A stretch of DNA of 58,231 bases, from positions 1 to 58,231 of the forward strand of contig JAFGJX010000131.1 in the NCBI GenBank assembly GCA_016928865.1. Reading direction: 5' to 3'. The translations under genes were made by a program, and so were the position numbers. Source of the stretch: Spirochaetota bacterium (lineage in GTDB: Bacteria > Spirochaetota > UBA4802 > UBA5550). How positions within the stretch are numbered: position 1 is the stretch's first letter; each line of letters starts with the position of its first letter. Below, one piece after another: positions 43,248 to 51,676 of this stretch. Under the pieces are notes generated by a model. It made no database searches. It was not told where the DNA came from and was given only the letters and a program-made list of their open reading frames with translations.

Positions 43248-43874
43248 ATGGCATTCAGGTTCATTCCCCAGGAAGTCAAATTTTTTGACATGTTTGACCA
43301 GCAAGTTGTAAAAATAATTACCGCAGCGGAAACCTTCAAGGAACTGGCGTCAAAGGGAAAATGGGACGACGAGGGAATAACCCTGATGCGCGATCTCGAG
43401 CATGAATGCGATTCCATCACCCATGACATCATCGACAAGCTAAACCGGACGTTCATAACGCCGTTTGACCGTGAAGACATCCACCAGCTCGCCCACGAGC
43501 TTGATAACGTGGTTGACATGCTCTACACCACCTCGAAGCGGCTCCGGCTTTACAAGCTCAAAACCGTGAACAAGGACCTCATCCAGTTTTCGGAGCTCAT
43601 CGTGCACTCGGTGAAAGCGCTGGGCAAGGGAATCAACGCCATGCGCAACCATAAAAACCCGAAAGACGTGTATGACGCATGCATCGAGGTCAATCAGATT
43701 GAAAACATGGGCGACCAGCTCAGGGACGCAATCATTCTGAAACTGTTCGAACACACAAAAGACCCGATCAAGATAATAAAATGGAAAGAGATTTTCGAGA
43801 GCGTCGAGACCGTTCTTGATATCTGCGAGGACATCGCCAACGTGGTGGAATCGATCCTTGTCAAACAGGGTTGA
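43248..43874 (+). CDS. DUF47/PhoU-like Pit accessory protein
   Basis: This 208-residue all-helical protein has the DUF47 pattern: FFDMFDQQVVKIITAAETFKEL, LEHECDSITHDIIDKLNRTFITPFDREDIHQLAHELDNVVDMLY, then NQIENMGDQLRDAIILKLF and VETVLDICEDIANVVESILVK. DUF47 proteins are PhoU relatives that modulate PiT transporters. It starts with AAGGAG and ends 2 bases before the second pit gene, the usual DUF47-pit pair. Confidence 0.92.
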   Translation: MAFRFIPQEVKFFDMFDQQVVKIITAAETFKELASKGKWDDEGITLMRDLEHECDSITHDIIDKLNRTFITPFDREDIHQLAHELDNVVDMLYTTSKRLRLYKLKTVNKDLIQFSELIVHSVKALGKGINAMRNHKNPKDVYDACIEVNQIENMGDQLRDAIILKLFEHTKDPIKIIKWKEIFESVETVLDICEDIANVVESILVKQG

Positions 43875-43876
43875 TA

Positions 43877-44875
43877 ATGGACCTCTACATACTCTTCCTG
43901 ATATTCCTGGCGCTCCTGTTCGACTTCCTCAACGGGTTTCATGACGCCGCCAACTCCATTGCGACGGTCGTGTCCACCAGAGTCCTTTCCCCGCGCTATG
44001 CGGTTGCATGGGCGGCCTTTTTTAATTTCATCGCATTTCTCTTTTTCGGTCTCCATGTGGCCGGCACCATCGGCAAGGGCATCATCGACATCAACATCAT
44101 GAGCAAGGAGCTGATACTAGCGACCCTGATCGCCGCCTGCGCGTGGGACGTGATAACCTGGTACTTCGGACTGCCAACCAGCTCCTCTCATGCCCTCATG
44201 GGGGGCCTTATAGGAGCGGCCGTAGTGAAGGCCGGCGTCAAGGGCCTCGTCTGTTCAGGCATCCTCAAGACCGTGGCATTCATATTCATATCCCCCATCA
44301 TGGGGCTCATCCTCGGCCTTGTGCTGGGGACCATTGTTTACCGGCTATTCAGGAAGAGCGCGCCAACGCAGGTGGACAAATACTTCCGGAAAGGGCAGCT
44401 CGTATCCGCAGCGCTCTATAGCCTGGGCCATGGCGGCAACGATGCACAGAAAACCATGGGAATCATTGCCGGCCTGCTCGTAAGCACCGGCATGCTCACT
44501 ATCGCGCCGGGCGAGACGCTCCAGGAATCGATCCCGCTCTGGGTCGTGCTCTCGTGTCAGGGAGCAATATCCCTCGGGACGATGTGCGGCGGCTGGCGCA
44601 TCGTCAAGACCATGGGGCAAAAGGTTACCAAGCTGCGTCCGGTCGACGGCTTCTGCGCGGAATCGGCCGCGGCTATGACCCTGTACCTGTCAACCTTCCT
44701 CGGCATTCCGGTGAGCACGACTCATACCATCACCGGGTCCATCATGGGTGTCGGCGCCATGAGGCGTTTTACAGCGGTACGATGGGGCGTAGCAGGCCAG
44801 ATCGTCTGGGCCTGGATACTCACCATCCCCTGCTCCGCGATAATTTCCGCTCTTGTCTATCTCATTGTTTCATAA
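43877..44875 (+). CDS. pit: PiT-family phosphate permease, copy 2
   Basis: The protein (332 residues) carries NGFHDAANSIATVVSTRVLSP and GHGGNDAQKTMGI, the two PiT signatures, and aligns along its whole length with copy 1 at 38677; the main difference is a four- to five-residue longer loop after the second signature (TIAPGETLQESIPLW). The ATG at 43877 follows the DUF47 stop closely. The two copies probably arose by duplication within this island and may differ in regulation or ion coupling. Confidence 0.93.
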   Translation: MDLYILFLIFLALLFDFLNGFHDAANSIATVVSTRVLSPRYAVAWAAFFNFIAFLFFGLHVAGTIGKGIIDINIMSKELILATLIAACAWDVITWYFGLPTSSSHALMGGLIGAAVVKAGVKGLVCSGILKTVAFIFISPIMGLILGLVLGTIVYRLFRKSAPTQVDKYFRKGQLVSAALYSLGHGGNDAQKTMGIIAGLLVSTGMLTIAPGETLQESIPLWVVLSCQGAISLGTMCGGWRIVKTMGQKVTKLRPVDGFCAESAAAMTLYLSTFLGIPVSTTHTITGSIMGVGAMRRFTAVRWGVAGQIVWAWILTIPCSAIISALVYLIVS

Positions 44876-44920
44876 CGGAAGGCAGCTCTGCCGCACTGCA
44901 TGACGGCCGGTAACGGGGCA

Positions 44921-46654
44921 TCATGTTTCTATGATGAATTTCGTCCCTGCCGACGAGGAAGAAACATCTATTTTCCATCCGAGGATGTCAGCGGCGTGCT
45001 TTACGATCGAAAGTCCCAGACCGGTTCCTCCGGTCGCGCGCGACCTGCTTTTATCAACCCGGTAAAACCGCTCGAATACGCGGTCGAGCGATTCTTCGGG
45101 GATGCCGATGCCCGTATCAACGATGGCCACCGTGACACGCTCGCCGGAGCGCTCCATGTCCACCGCAACAGAGCCCGACTCAATATTATAGTTGATCGCG
45201 TTGCTGATAAGATTAAAAAATATCTCTTCAGCGAGGAAGCGATTGCCCGGGACACGCGCGGCCTGCCCATCCGTATTGAACCTGATCGATACGTTTTTTT
45301 TCTGCGCTCCCGGCGCGAGGATCTCGATGCAGGATCGGATAATCTCCCTGAGATCAATGTAATCCGTGGTAAAATCCCGAGAGGTTTCGAGACGGTTCAG
45401 CTTCAGAATATCATTGATCAGCGCAGACTGTCGGTCAACATTGGCAAGCGCCTTCTGCAAAAGCTCCCTTATCATGTCCGAATCATCCAGGTGCGGCTCC
45501 ATGGTTTCAAGATAGCCCTTCAGGATGGCGATGGGTGTCTTGAGCTCATGGGACACGTTGCCCACCAGGTCGGTCTTCATCTGCTCTATCTTCTTTCTTT
45601 CAGTGGTGTCGTGAAGGACAATGAGGATGCCCCCAAGCGACTGCTCGCCAGAAATCGGGTTGATGAACACATCACAGTTCCTGCCGCTGATAAAATGCTC
45701 TTCAAAGGCCGCCGCTGTTCCTGTCATATGAGATTGCTCAATATGCGCGTTAAGGTTCCGATTCCTGATCGCTTCGAAAAAAAGCCTGCCCACCACCTCC
45801 GACTCGATATCAAGAAGCTCCTTGAAAGCCCTGTTGGCTACCAGAACGCGCCTGTCAAGTCCCACTACCGCAATCCCGTCGTTTATGCTTTCAATCGTTT
45901 TCTCCAGCTTGTGGCGCTCGAAAAGGAGGGAATTTATTTTTTCGACCACCGTGTCCGCAAGCCGGTTCAACGCTTTCTGCAGGGAGCCAATTTCATCATT
46001 GGTGTAATTCGGTATCCTCCGTGAAAAATCCCCGTTGGAAAAATCTCGCGCGAAACTGACGGTTTCATTGATGGGTCTGGTGATCCTCCGCGATATGGCC
46101 ACGACGACCAGCGATGACAGAGCCAGAGCTATGGCACCGGCAATCAGGATGTACCCCCTCAGCTTCGCGATACTCTCGTTGACCTCGCGAAGCGGCTTCG
46201 CAAGCCTGATAACGCCGGCATCCGACTTCATGGCGATGTAGAGCATGTCGGTATTTAGTGTTCCGCTGTACCGTATGCTCTCGCCGACGTCATGCGCGAG
46301 CGCCTCCTTGATCTCGACCCGGTATCTGTGGTTGTCCATGATATCGATGTCCGTATAATCTGAATCCGCGATCACCCTTCCGTTGAAATCGACAAGGGTC
46401 ACACGCAGGCGGACTATCTCCGCGAGCTTACGTATCTGCTCCTCACGATCAGCCACGGCTCCTGCCAGGTAACGGCGGGGGGCATTCTGTATTTCCAGCT
46501 CGATGAACTTAATTTTTTCCGTCATCTCACGCTTGAGTATAGTGACGTGGTACCCGCGTATATGATTGATAATCAGGAACAGGAGCGCGCCAACAAGGGC
46601 GACGATAAGGGCGATATAGGAAAGGATAATCCGGTTGCCGATTTTTTTCACCAT
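44921..46654 (-). CDS. phoR: Sensor histidine kinase PhoR
   Basis: An N-terminal helix (IILSYIALIVALVGALLFLII), an extracytoplasmic loop of about 130 residues, a second helix (YILIAGAIALALSSLVVVAI), a HAMP domain (ITRPINETVSFARDFSNGDFSRRI), a PAS domain and the kinase core follow in that order. The H-box is NVSHELKTPI; N, G1 and G2 boxes are NLISNAINYN, DTGIGIPEE and GTGLGLSIVK. 577 residues. It starts 8 bases after phoB. The PAS-containing form and the genetic context support PhoR. PhoR senses phosphate status through PstB/PhoU rather than phosphate itself. Confidence 0.9.
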   Translation of the reverse strand: MVKKIGNRIILSYIALIVALVGALLFLIINHIRGYHVTILKREMTEKIKFIELEIQNAPRRYLAGAVADREEQIRKLAEIVRLRVTLVDFNGRVIADSDYTDIDIMDNHRYRVEIKEALAHDVGESIRYSGTLNTDMLYIAMKSDAGVIRLAKPLREVNESIAKLRGYILIAGAIALALSSLVVVAISRRITRPINETVSFARDFSNGDFSRRIPNYTNDEIGSLQKALNRLADTVVEKINSLLFERHKLEKTIESINDGIAVVGLDRRVLVANRAFKELLDIESEVVGRLFFEAIRNRNLNAHIEQSHMTGTAAAFEEHFISGRNCDVFINPISGEQSLGGILIVLHDTTERKKIEQMKTDLVGNVSHELKTPIAILKGYLETMEPHLDDSDMIRELLQKALANVDRQSALINDILKLNRLETSRDFTTDYIDLREIIRSCIEILAPGAQKKNVSIRFNTDGQAARVPGNRFLAEEIFFNLISNAINYNIESGSVAVDMERSGERVTVAIVDTGIGIPEESLDRVFERFYRVDKSRSRATGGTGLGLSIVKHAADILGWKIDVSSSSAGTKFIIET

Positions 46655-46662
46655 GCCTGCAC

Positions 46663-47352
46663 CTATCTCTTGAAGCCGTATCCGACACCGGAAAATGTTT
46701 TAATGACATTCTTATAGCGGCCAAGTTTTTTACGAAGGTTCATGACATGCACGTCAACGGTGCGGTCGATAACGTACACATCCTGCCCCTTGATGCTGTC
46801 GATGATATTGTCCCTGGTGAAAATTTTCCCCGGATTTTCGAGGAGCAGGCGCAATATCTCAAATTCGGTCTTGGTCAGATCCACGTTTTTACCGTCCACG
46901 GTGAGGCTGTAGTGGTCGGGATTCAACTCTATCCCCTCGAAGACGAGTAGGCGCCGATCCTGCCCGTCGCCTTCGACGCGCGTCATCCGTCTGAACATGG
47001 CCTTGACGCGCGACTTCAGCTCCTTTACACTGAAGGGCTTGGTCATATAATCATCCCCGCCCAGCTCGAGTCCGAGCACCCGGTCAATTTCATCCGAACG
47101 CGCCGAAAGAAAAATGATGGGAATCCGCTTCCACGAATCCGAAGCCCGAACCCTCCGGCAGAATTCGTAACCGTCAATGCCGGGCATCATGATGTCGAGA
47201 ATGAACAGGTCGGGCTCGGAAGTTTCGAGGCCTTTCAGCGCCTCCTCCGCAGTTGAGAAACAGGCTATATCATACCCCTCGCCTCTGAGGTTTATCATGA
47301 TGATTTCCTGTATATCCTTCTCGTCGTCGATTACGAAAATTTTTTTTGACAT
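46663..47352 (-). CDS. phoB: Response regulator PhoB
   Basis: The receiver domain has the acidic pocket (VIDDEKD), the phosphoacceptor Asp in LFILDIMMPGIDG and the Lys in TKPFS. The C-terminal OmpR-type winged helix (LTKTEFEILRLLLENPGKIFTRDNIIDSIKG, VDVHVMNLRKKLG, IKTFSGVGYGFKR) binds tandem 11-bp direct repeats in this family, matching the repeat spacing of the candidate Pho boxes here. 229 residues is typical. It lies in the pstB-phoU-phoB-phoR operon. Confidence 0.93.
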   Translation of the reverse strand: MSKKIFVIDDEKDIQEIIMINLRGEGYDIACFSTAEEALKGLETSEPDLFILDIMMPGIDGYEFCRRVRASDSWKRIPIIFLSARSDEIDRVLGLELGGDDYMTKPFSVKELKSRVKAMFRRMTRVEGDGQDRRLLVFEGIELNPDHYSLTVDGKNVDLTKTEFEILRLLLENPGKIFTRDNIIDSIKGQDVYVIDRTVDVHVMNLRKKLGRYKNVIKTFSGVGYGFKR

Positions 47353-47385
47353 GGCCCTGACCGCACCGGAAGATTGCGGACTATT

Positions 47386-48042
47386 CTACTCCTCCATATG
47401 ACGGATGTCAATCCCTTCAATATAATAGACCGCCCGCTCGGCGATATTGGTTACGTGATCGCCGATCCGCTCCAGCGCCTTTGCAACCATGATGAGGCCC
47501 AGAGCGTGGGATATTGTGTGGGGGTTTTCCGCCATGTAGGAGAAGAGCTCCCGATACACCTGCATGTTCAGGGTGTCAATATCGCGGTCCCGGTCAATGA
47601 TCTCCCGCGCCAGCCCGGCGTCTCGCTCGGTAATCGCGGAAAAGACGTCGCGAAGCATGCCAATCGCTATCTCCCCCATGCGCGGAATATCCACGAGCGG
47701 CTTCAGGGCGGGCCGGCCATGGAGCTTTATCGCCTCATCCGCGATATTCGTCGAAAGGTCGCCGATCCGCTCCAGGTCGGTGTTTATCTTCAACATTGCC
47801 AGAACAAACCTCAGGTGCACGGCCGCCGGTTGACGCGTAACCAGCACCCTGATACACTCGTTGTCAATCTCAACCTCAAGGCTGTCAAGCAGGGAATCCT
47901 CGCGCAGCACCTGCTCCGCCAGGCGCGCGTCCGAATTCTTCATGGCCTGTATCGATTTTGCTATGGACTCGATGGCAAGATCCGTCATTTCGAAAACCTT
48001 CGATTTGATGGCTTCAAGCTCCTGCTCAAGATGCGTTGTCAT
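47386..48042 (-). CDS. phoU: Phosphate signalling protein PhoU
   Basis: This 218-residue protein has the two-fold three-helix repeat of PhoU, with the E(D)xxxD-type metal motifs: LEVEIDNECIRVLVTRQP and RDIDTLNMQVYRELFSYMAENP, and the typical RIGDLSTNIADEAI and RIGDHVTNIAERAVYYIEG ends. PhoU relays PstB state to PhoR and limits Pst uptake. It follows pstB by 14 bases and precedes phoB by 33. Confidence 0.93.
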   Translation of the reverse strand: MTTHLEQELEAIKSKVFEMTDLAIESIAKSIQAMKNSDARLAEQVLREDSLLDSLEVEIDNECIRVLVTRQPAAVHLRFVLAMLKINTDLERIGDLSTNIADEAIKLHGRPALKPLVDIPRMGEIAIGMLRDVFSAITERDAGLAREIIDRDRDIDTLNMQVYRELFSYMAENPHTISHALGLIMVAKALERIGDHVTNIAERAVYYIEGIDIRHMEE

Positions 48043-48056
48043 CGGCTCCCTCCCCG

Positions 48057-48833
48057 TTATCCGAACTTGCCGGTAATATAATTTTCCGTCATTTCCATGT
48101 CTGGCCTGGTGAAGATCTTCCCGGTTGAGCTAATCTCAATAAGATCGCCCATGTAAAAGAATGCGGTCATATCGCTCACCCGGGCTGCCTGCTGCATATT
48201 GTGCGTGACGATAATGATGGTATAGTTCTTCTTGAGGTCCTGTATCAGCTCCTCGATCTTCTGCGTGGAAATGGTATCAAGCGCCGATGCCGGCTCGTCC
48301 ATCAGGATCACCTCCGGCTGAACGGCGATGGTGCGCGCAATGCAGAGCCGCTGCTGCTGGCCCCCGGACAGGCCCAGGGCGGATTCGTCAAGGCGGCCCT
48401 TAACCTCGTCCCAGAGCGCCGTGCTCTTCAAAGATTTCTCAACCGTGCTTTCAATTTCATACCGGTCGGTCATGCCGTTTATTTTCAAGCCATACGCGAT
48501 ATTGTCAAAGATCGACTTCGGGAACGGGTTTGACTTCTGGAACACCATCCCTACCCTCCTGCGCAGGCCGGTCACATTGAATTTCGGATTATAGATAGAC
48601 TTTCCATCAATGCAGATATCCCCTTCCGCGCGCGTGTTCGGAATAATGTCATTCATACGGTTTATACACCTGAGAAATGTCGACTTTCCGCAGCCTGACG
48701 GCCCGATAAGGGCAAGGACGGTATTGCCTTCCACCGTGAGGGTAATGTTTTTTATCGCCGGGGTGGCGCCATAATAAAAGGTGAGTTTATCTACCTTGAT
48801 TTTTTCCGCCATGTCAGGGAATGATCCTTTCAT
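48057..48833 (-). CDS. pstB: Phosphate ABC transporter ATPase PstB
   Basis: Walker A (GPSGCGKST), the signature [16 protein letters not shown], Walker B ([13 protein letters not shown]) and the switch His ([16 protein letters not shown]) are all present; 258 residues is typical. [12 protein letters not shown] is a PstB hallmark. It heads the operon pstB-phoU-phoB-phoR and is divergent from pstS, separated from pstCA by about 5 kb. The start could instead be the ATG at 48812. Confidence 0.94.
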   Translation of the reverse strand: MKGSFPDMAEKIKVDKLTFYYGATPAIKNITLTVEGNTVLALIGPSGCGKSTFLRCINRMNDIIPNTRAEGDICIDGKSIYNPKFNVTGLRRRVGMVFQKSNPFPKSIFDNIAYGLKINGMTDRYEIESTVEKSLKSTALWDEVKGRLDESALGLSGGQQQRLCIARTIAVQPEVILMDEPASALDTISTQKIEELIQDLKKNYTIIIVTHNMQQAARVSDMTAFFYMGDLIEISSTGKIFTRPDMEMTENYITGKFG

Positions 48834-48873
48834 CTCTCTAATTATGGCCAGAATATCCTCAATAGTTCTTAAA

Positions 48874-48905
48874 TTATTATAATCATATTATAAAGATTTT
48901 GTTAA
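48874..48905 (-). promoter_or_regulatory. Candidate Pho box upstream of pstB
   Basis: Read leftward: TTAACAAAAT followed by CTTTATAATAT and GATTATAATAA in 11-base steps. It lies about 40 bases before the pstB start, in the divergent pstB/pstS region. Confidence 0.6.
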
Positions 48906-48948
48906 GTTACGCTGGCACTACACCGCGTGGTCTGAAATTCACACTGAA

Positions 48949-48980
48949 TTGATTAAATCTTTATAAAAACTTTAATTTCC
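48949..48980 (+). promoter_or_regulatory. Candidate Pho box upstream of pstS
   Basis: TTGATTAAAT is followed by CTTTATAAAAA and CTTTAATTTCC in 11-base steps, ending 50 bases before the pstS ATG. Confidence 0.6.
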
Positions 48981-49030
48981 GCGCCTATCTTTCCAGCATG
49001 AAATATAAAAATATTCGGAGGATACATTCA

Positions 49031-49861
49031 ATGCAGTCAAAATTTATTAAATTCATGGTCCTGGCCCTTTCCCTTGCACTGCTCGTAATCGGGACACAGG
49101 CATGTTCCAAAAAAAAGAGTGACCGGGTTACGGTAAAAGGATCAACCACCGTGCTCCCGATTACACAGAAAGCTGCGGAAGCCTTCAAAAAAATGGGAGG
49201 GATCTCCGTGTCAGTAGAGGGAAGCGGATCAGGCAACGGCATCAAGGCGCTGATTGACGGCGGCTGTGACATCGCCAACTCATCCCGGGAGATGAAGGCT
49301 GAAGAAATTGAATCCGCGAAATTAAAAGGCGTCATGGTCAAGGAGTTTATTGTGGCCTATGACATGATCGTGCCGATTGTCCATGTTACAAACCCGGTAA
49401 AAAACCTGAGCATGGACCAACTCAAGGCAATCTATGACGGATCGATAACGAACTGGAAGGAGCTCGGTGGAAAAGACGAGAACATCGTAGTAATATCGAG
49501 AGACACCAGCTCTGGCACCTACGAAATCTGGCACGAAAAAGTGATGAGGAAAAAGGACGTGAGGCCGGATGCCCTGCTCCAGGCTTCGAACGGGGCCATC
49601 ATCACGACAGTGGCCGGCAACCCTAAGGCCATAGGATACGTTGGATACGGATATATCAATAACAGCGTACGCGGTTTGACAATCAACAATATTCAGATCA
49701 GCATCGAAAATGGGAAAACCGGAAAGTTCCCGGTGTCACGAAAGCTTTACATGTACATCAACGAAATGAAGCTGTCGGCACAGGCAAAAAAATTTATCGA
49801 TTTTCTTTTGAGCGACGATGGGCAGGCCCTGGCAAGGGAAGCGGGTTATATCCCTCTATAA
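49031..49861 (+). CDS. pstS: Phosphate-binding lipoprotein PstS
   Basis: The ATG at 49031 follows GGAGGAT and begins a lipoprotein signal ending in the lipobox VIGTQA-C. The mature protein has the phosphate-binding blocks KGSTTVLPIT, GSGSGNGIKALIDGGCDIANSSRE, YDMIVPIVH and ISRDTSSGTYEIW, the usual order in short PstS proteins (about 250-280 residues). It delivers periplasmic phosphate to PstCA. A hairpin terminator follows the gene. Confidence 0.94.
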   Translation: MQSKFIKFMVLALSLALLVIGTQACSKKKSDRVTVKGSTTVLPITQKAAEAFKKMGGISVSVEGSGSGNGIKALIDGGCDIANSSREMKAEEIESAKLKGVMVKEFIVAYDMIVPIVHVTNPVKNLSMDQLKAIYDGSITNWKELGGKDENIVVISRDTSSGTYEIWHEKVMRKKDVRPDALLQASNGAIITTVAGNPKAIGYVGYGYINNSVRGLTINNIQISIENGKTGKFPVSRKLYMYINEMKLSAQAKKFIDFLLSDDGQALAREAGYIPL

Positions 49862-49873
49862 GAAATCCCGAAT

Positions 49874-49920
49874 GCAAAAAGAAAGCCGGGTTGATCATAC
49901 ATCGACCCGCCTTTCTTTGC
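49874..49920 (+). terminator. Hairpin terminator after pstS
   Basis: GCAAAAAGAAAGCCGGGTTGAT pairs, with small mismatches, with the inverse ending CCCGCCTTTCTTTGC. The T-tail on the plus strand is short. Confidence 0.6.
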
Positions 49921-49970
49921 ATACTCATCCTGCGTAATAAATTTAATACGATTCGTCACATGCTTGATGT

Positions 49971-50013
49971 TTAACAAATTATTTATCTCCATTAAATATT
50001 TTCTTTATTAACG
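49971..50013 (+). promoter_or_regulatory. Possible degenerate Pho box upstream of the porin-like gene
   Basis: TTAACAAATT, then ATTTATCTCCA, TTAAATATTTT and CTTTATTAACG run in 11-base steps. It resembles the pst sites but is less exact, about 100 bases before the start codon. Confidence 0.35.
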
Positions 50014-50109
50014 CCCAATATATTACCGGTGAACAGATAATAGCATGTCCCGGCAACAGCTGTTACACGGAAAAAATATTTAAAATATATAATTGTAAAA
50101 GGAGATTTT

Positions 50110-51513
50110 ATGAAAAGAAAAACGATGAACCTGTTAATGGCCGCTGTTTTCGCGTTAACGGGAAGCGCTCTCGCGGCTCAGGAGAAGCAGTTCAATAAGG
50201 ACGCCGGCAAAAAAAGCGAGATCGAAGCAAAACAGGAAGACAAAGCTCTCGATACCTTCAAGGAGATCTACCAGCGCCTTGACATCGGCGTGAAAATCTA
50301 CATGGACTGGATCATGCAGTGGGGCCAGAAGGAGGGGGCCTTTGACCGCGTCGTCAGGGGCGGCGACGGCGACAGGACGGCTGCGGCCGGCTCGTCCAGG
50401 ACGCGGTCCGATTACTCATCGAAAAACTCGAATGCCTTCAGGATCAATCGCGCCTACCTTGATGTAAGGTACAAAATCACCGATTTCCTGAAAGCGCGCG
50501 TAACAACGGACGTTGACGGATCGGTGACGCCATCCGGAGCTTCCAACGCTGCATTCCATATCTACCTGAAATACGCGTACCTGGAAGCGAAAAAAGACCT
50601 CGGCCCCGTCATGCTGTCCGCCACGGGCGGCATGATAGAGACGCCGGTCGTCAGCCTCACTGACAAGATCAGCGACTACCGCTGGATCAGCCAGAACTAC
50701 CTTGACCAGTCGAAGAACATACTCAACGGCAAGAGTTTCGATTACTCCTCCGACGTCGGCGTCAAGGCATCAATCGGCCTTTTCAAGTACGCGACATTCA
50801 CCGTCGCCTTTACCAACGGGGGCGGCTACAAGGCCAATGAGAGCAACTCCTACAAGGCCATAACCTACCTCGCGACGGCAAACCCGATGAAGTCGGTCTA
50901 TATCAGCGGGTTCGGGCGGAATGAAATTACCGCCAAGTATGATTATTTCGGCAAAAAGAGTAAAAAAGAATATTACGGCTACGGGGTGGCCTATTCCAGC
51001 GACCTGATCAAGATCGGCGTCAACCATATCTTCCCGTACGAGACGACCGTGGGCACGGATTATACCAGCGGTTCCGTCGTTCTCAACTATACCCCGGTCC
51101 TGCGACGCGGATATATGCTCATAGACGCCTGGCTCAATTTCAACCTTGGCGCGCTGGTCGAAAAGGCGCCGCTTCTGATCACCGGCAGGTTCGTATACGG
51201 CCTGAGCCGCGGGTCCAACAGCGTGGGAAGCATCAATCTCGCAACGCCGTCGGTGACGCAATCAACCGAAACCGGCAAGCAGCGGACCAGTCTCCTCTAT
51301 GCCCTCGGCATCGGCTGGAAGGTGAACCAGAATTTCAGGATACTGTTCGGCGGCGAGCTGCAAAAATACGCCGTCAAAAAGAACAGGCTGCTGCGGTACG
51401 CTGAAAGCAGCGCATCGGGAACAGACTGGTATCCTGCCGGGCCGGTGTATGTCGGATCGCGGGATCCGAATGATACCAGACGCGTGTATGTTAAGACAGA
51501 GGTTAGTTTCTAG
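50110..51513 (+). CDS. Putative outer-membrane porin of the phosphate island
   Basis: A cleavable signal (MKRKTMNLLMAAVFALTGSALA) precedes a short charged, coiled-coil-like segment and a beta-barrel: alternating strands such as AFRINRAYLDVRYKITDFLKARVTTDVDG, YKAITYLATANPMKSVYISGFGRN and VYVKTEVSF, ending in a terminal Phe as barrel proteins do. 467 residues. It resembles OprO/OprP-like phosphate-stress porins only in general layout. Its position after pstS and the degenerate Pho-box-like site suggest phosphate-limited expression (inference). Its TAG stop lies inside the left end of a repeat element. Confidence 0.65.
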   Translation: MKRKTMNLLMAAVFALTGSALAAQEKQFNKDAGKKSEIEAKQEDKALDTFKEIYQRLDIGVKIYMDWIMQWGQKEGAFDRVVRGGDGDRTAAAGSSRTRSDYSSKNSNAFRINRAYLDVRYKITDFLKARVTTDVDGSVTPSGASNAAFHIYLKYAYLEAKKDLGPVMLSATGGMIETPVVSLTDKISDYRWISQNYLDQSKNILNGKSFDYSSDVGVKASIGLFKYATFTVAFTNGGGYKANESNSYKAITYLATANPMKSVYISGFGRNEITAKYDYFGKKSKKEYYGYGVAYSSDLIKIGVNHIFPYETTVGTDYTSGSVVLNYTPVLRRGYMLIDAWLNFNLGALVEKAPLLITGRFVYGLSRGSNSVGSINLATPSVTQSTETGKQRTSLLYALGIGWKVNQNFRILFGGELQKYAVKKNRLLRYAESSASGTDWYPAGPVYVGSRDPNDTRRVYVKTEVSF

Positions 51514-51668
51514 CAGTTTCCTGAAAAACTCCTTCCATGGAGTTTTTCAGGGCCGGTTTTTAGAAATGAATTCTTAAAACCTCACATTTTTTATCGGCTG
51601 ATGCCTTGAAAAATGGCGGTACTTCCTGTACCGCATCAGCAGTTTGCTGTTTTTCAGCAAACTGCTAG
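51510..51668 (+). mobile_element. Dispersed ~155-bp inverted-end element, copy B (best preserved)
   Basis: The ends are CTAGCAGTTTCCTGAAAA (left) and the inverse of CTAGCAGTTTGCTGAAAA (right), 17 of 18 matching. Inside are hairpins CCTGAAAAACTCC / GGAGTTTTTCAGG (51520-51551) and AGCAGTTTGCTG / CAGCAAACTGCT (51638-51666). The left end supplies the stop codon of the porin gene. CTAG occurs at both outer ends, perhaps a target duplication. Confidence 0.9.
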
Positions 51669-51676
51669 TTGTTTCC

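Noticed and set aside
44900..46024. 374-codon rightward ORF antisense to phoR
   Set aside because: phoR has all kinase boxes; the antisense frame has none of any family.
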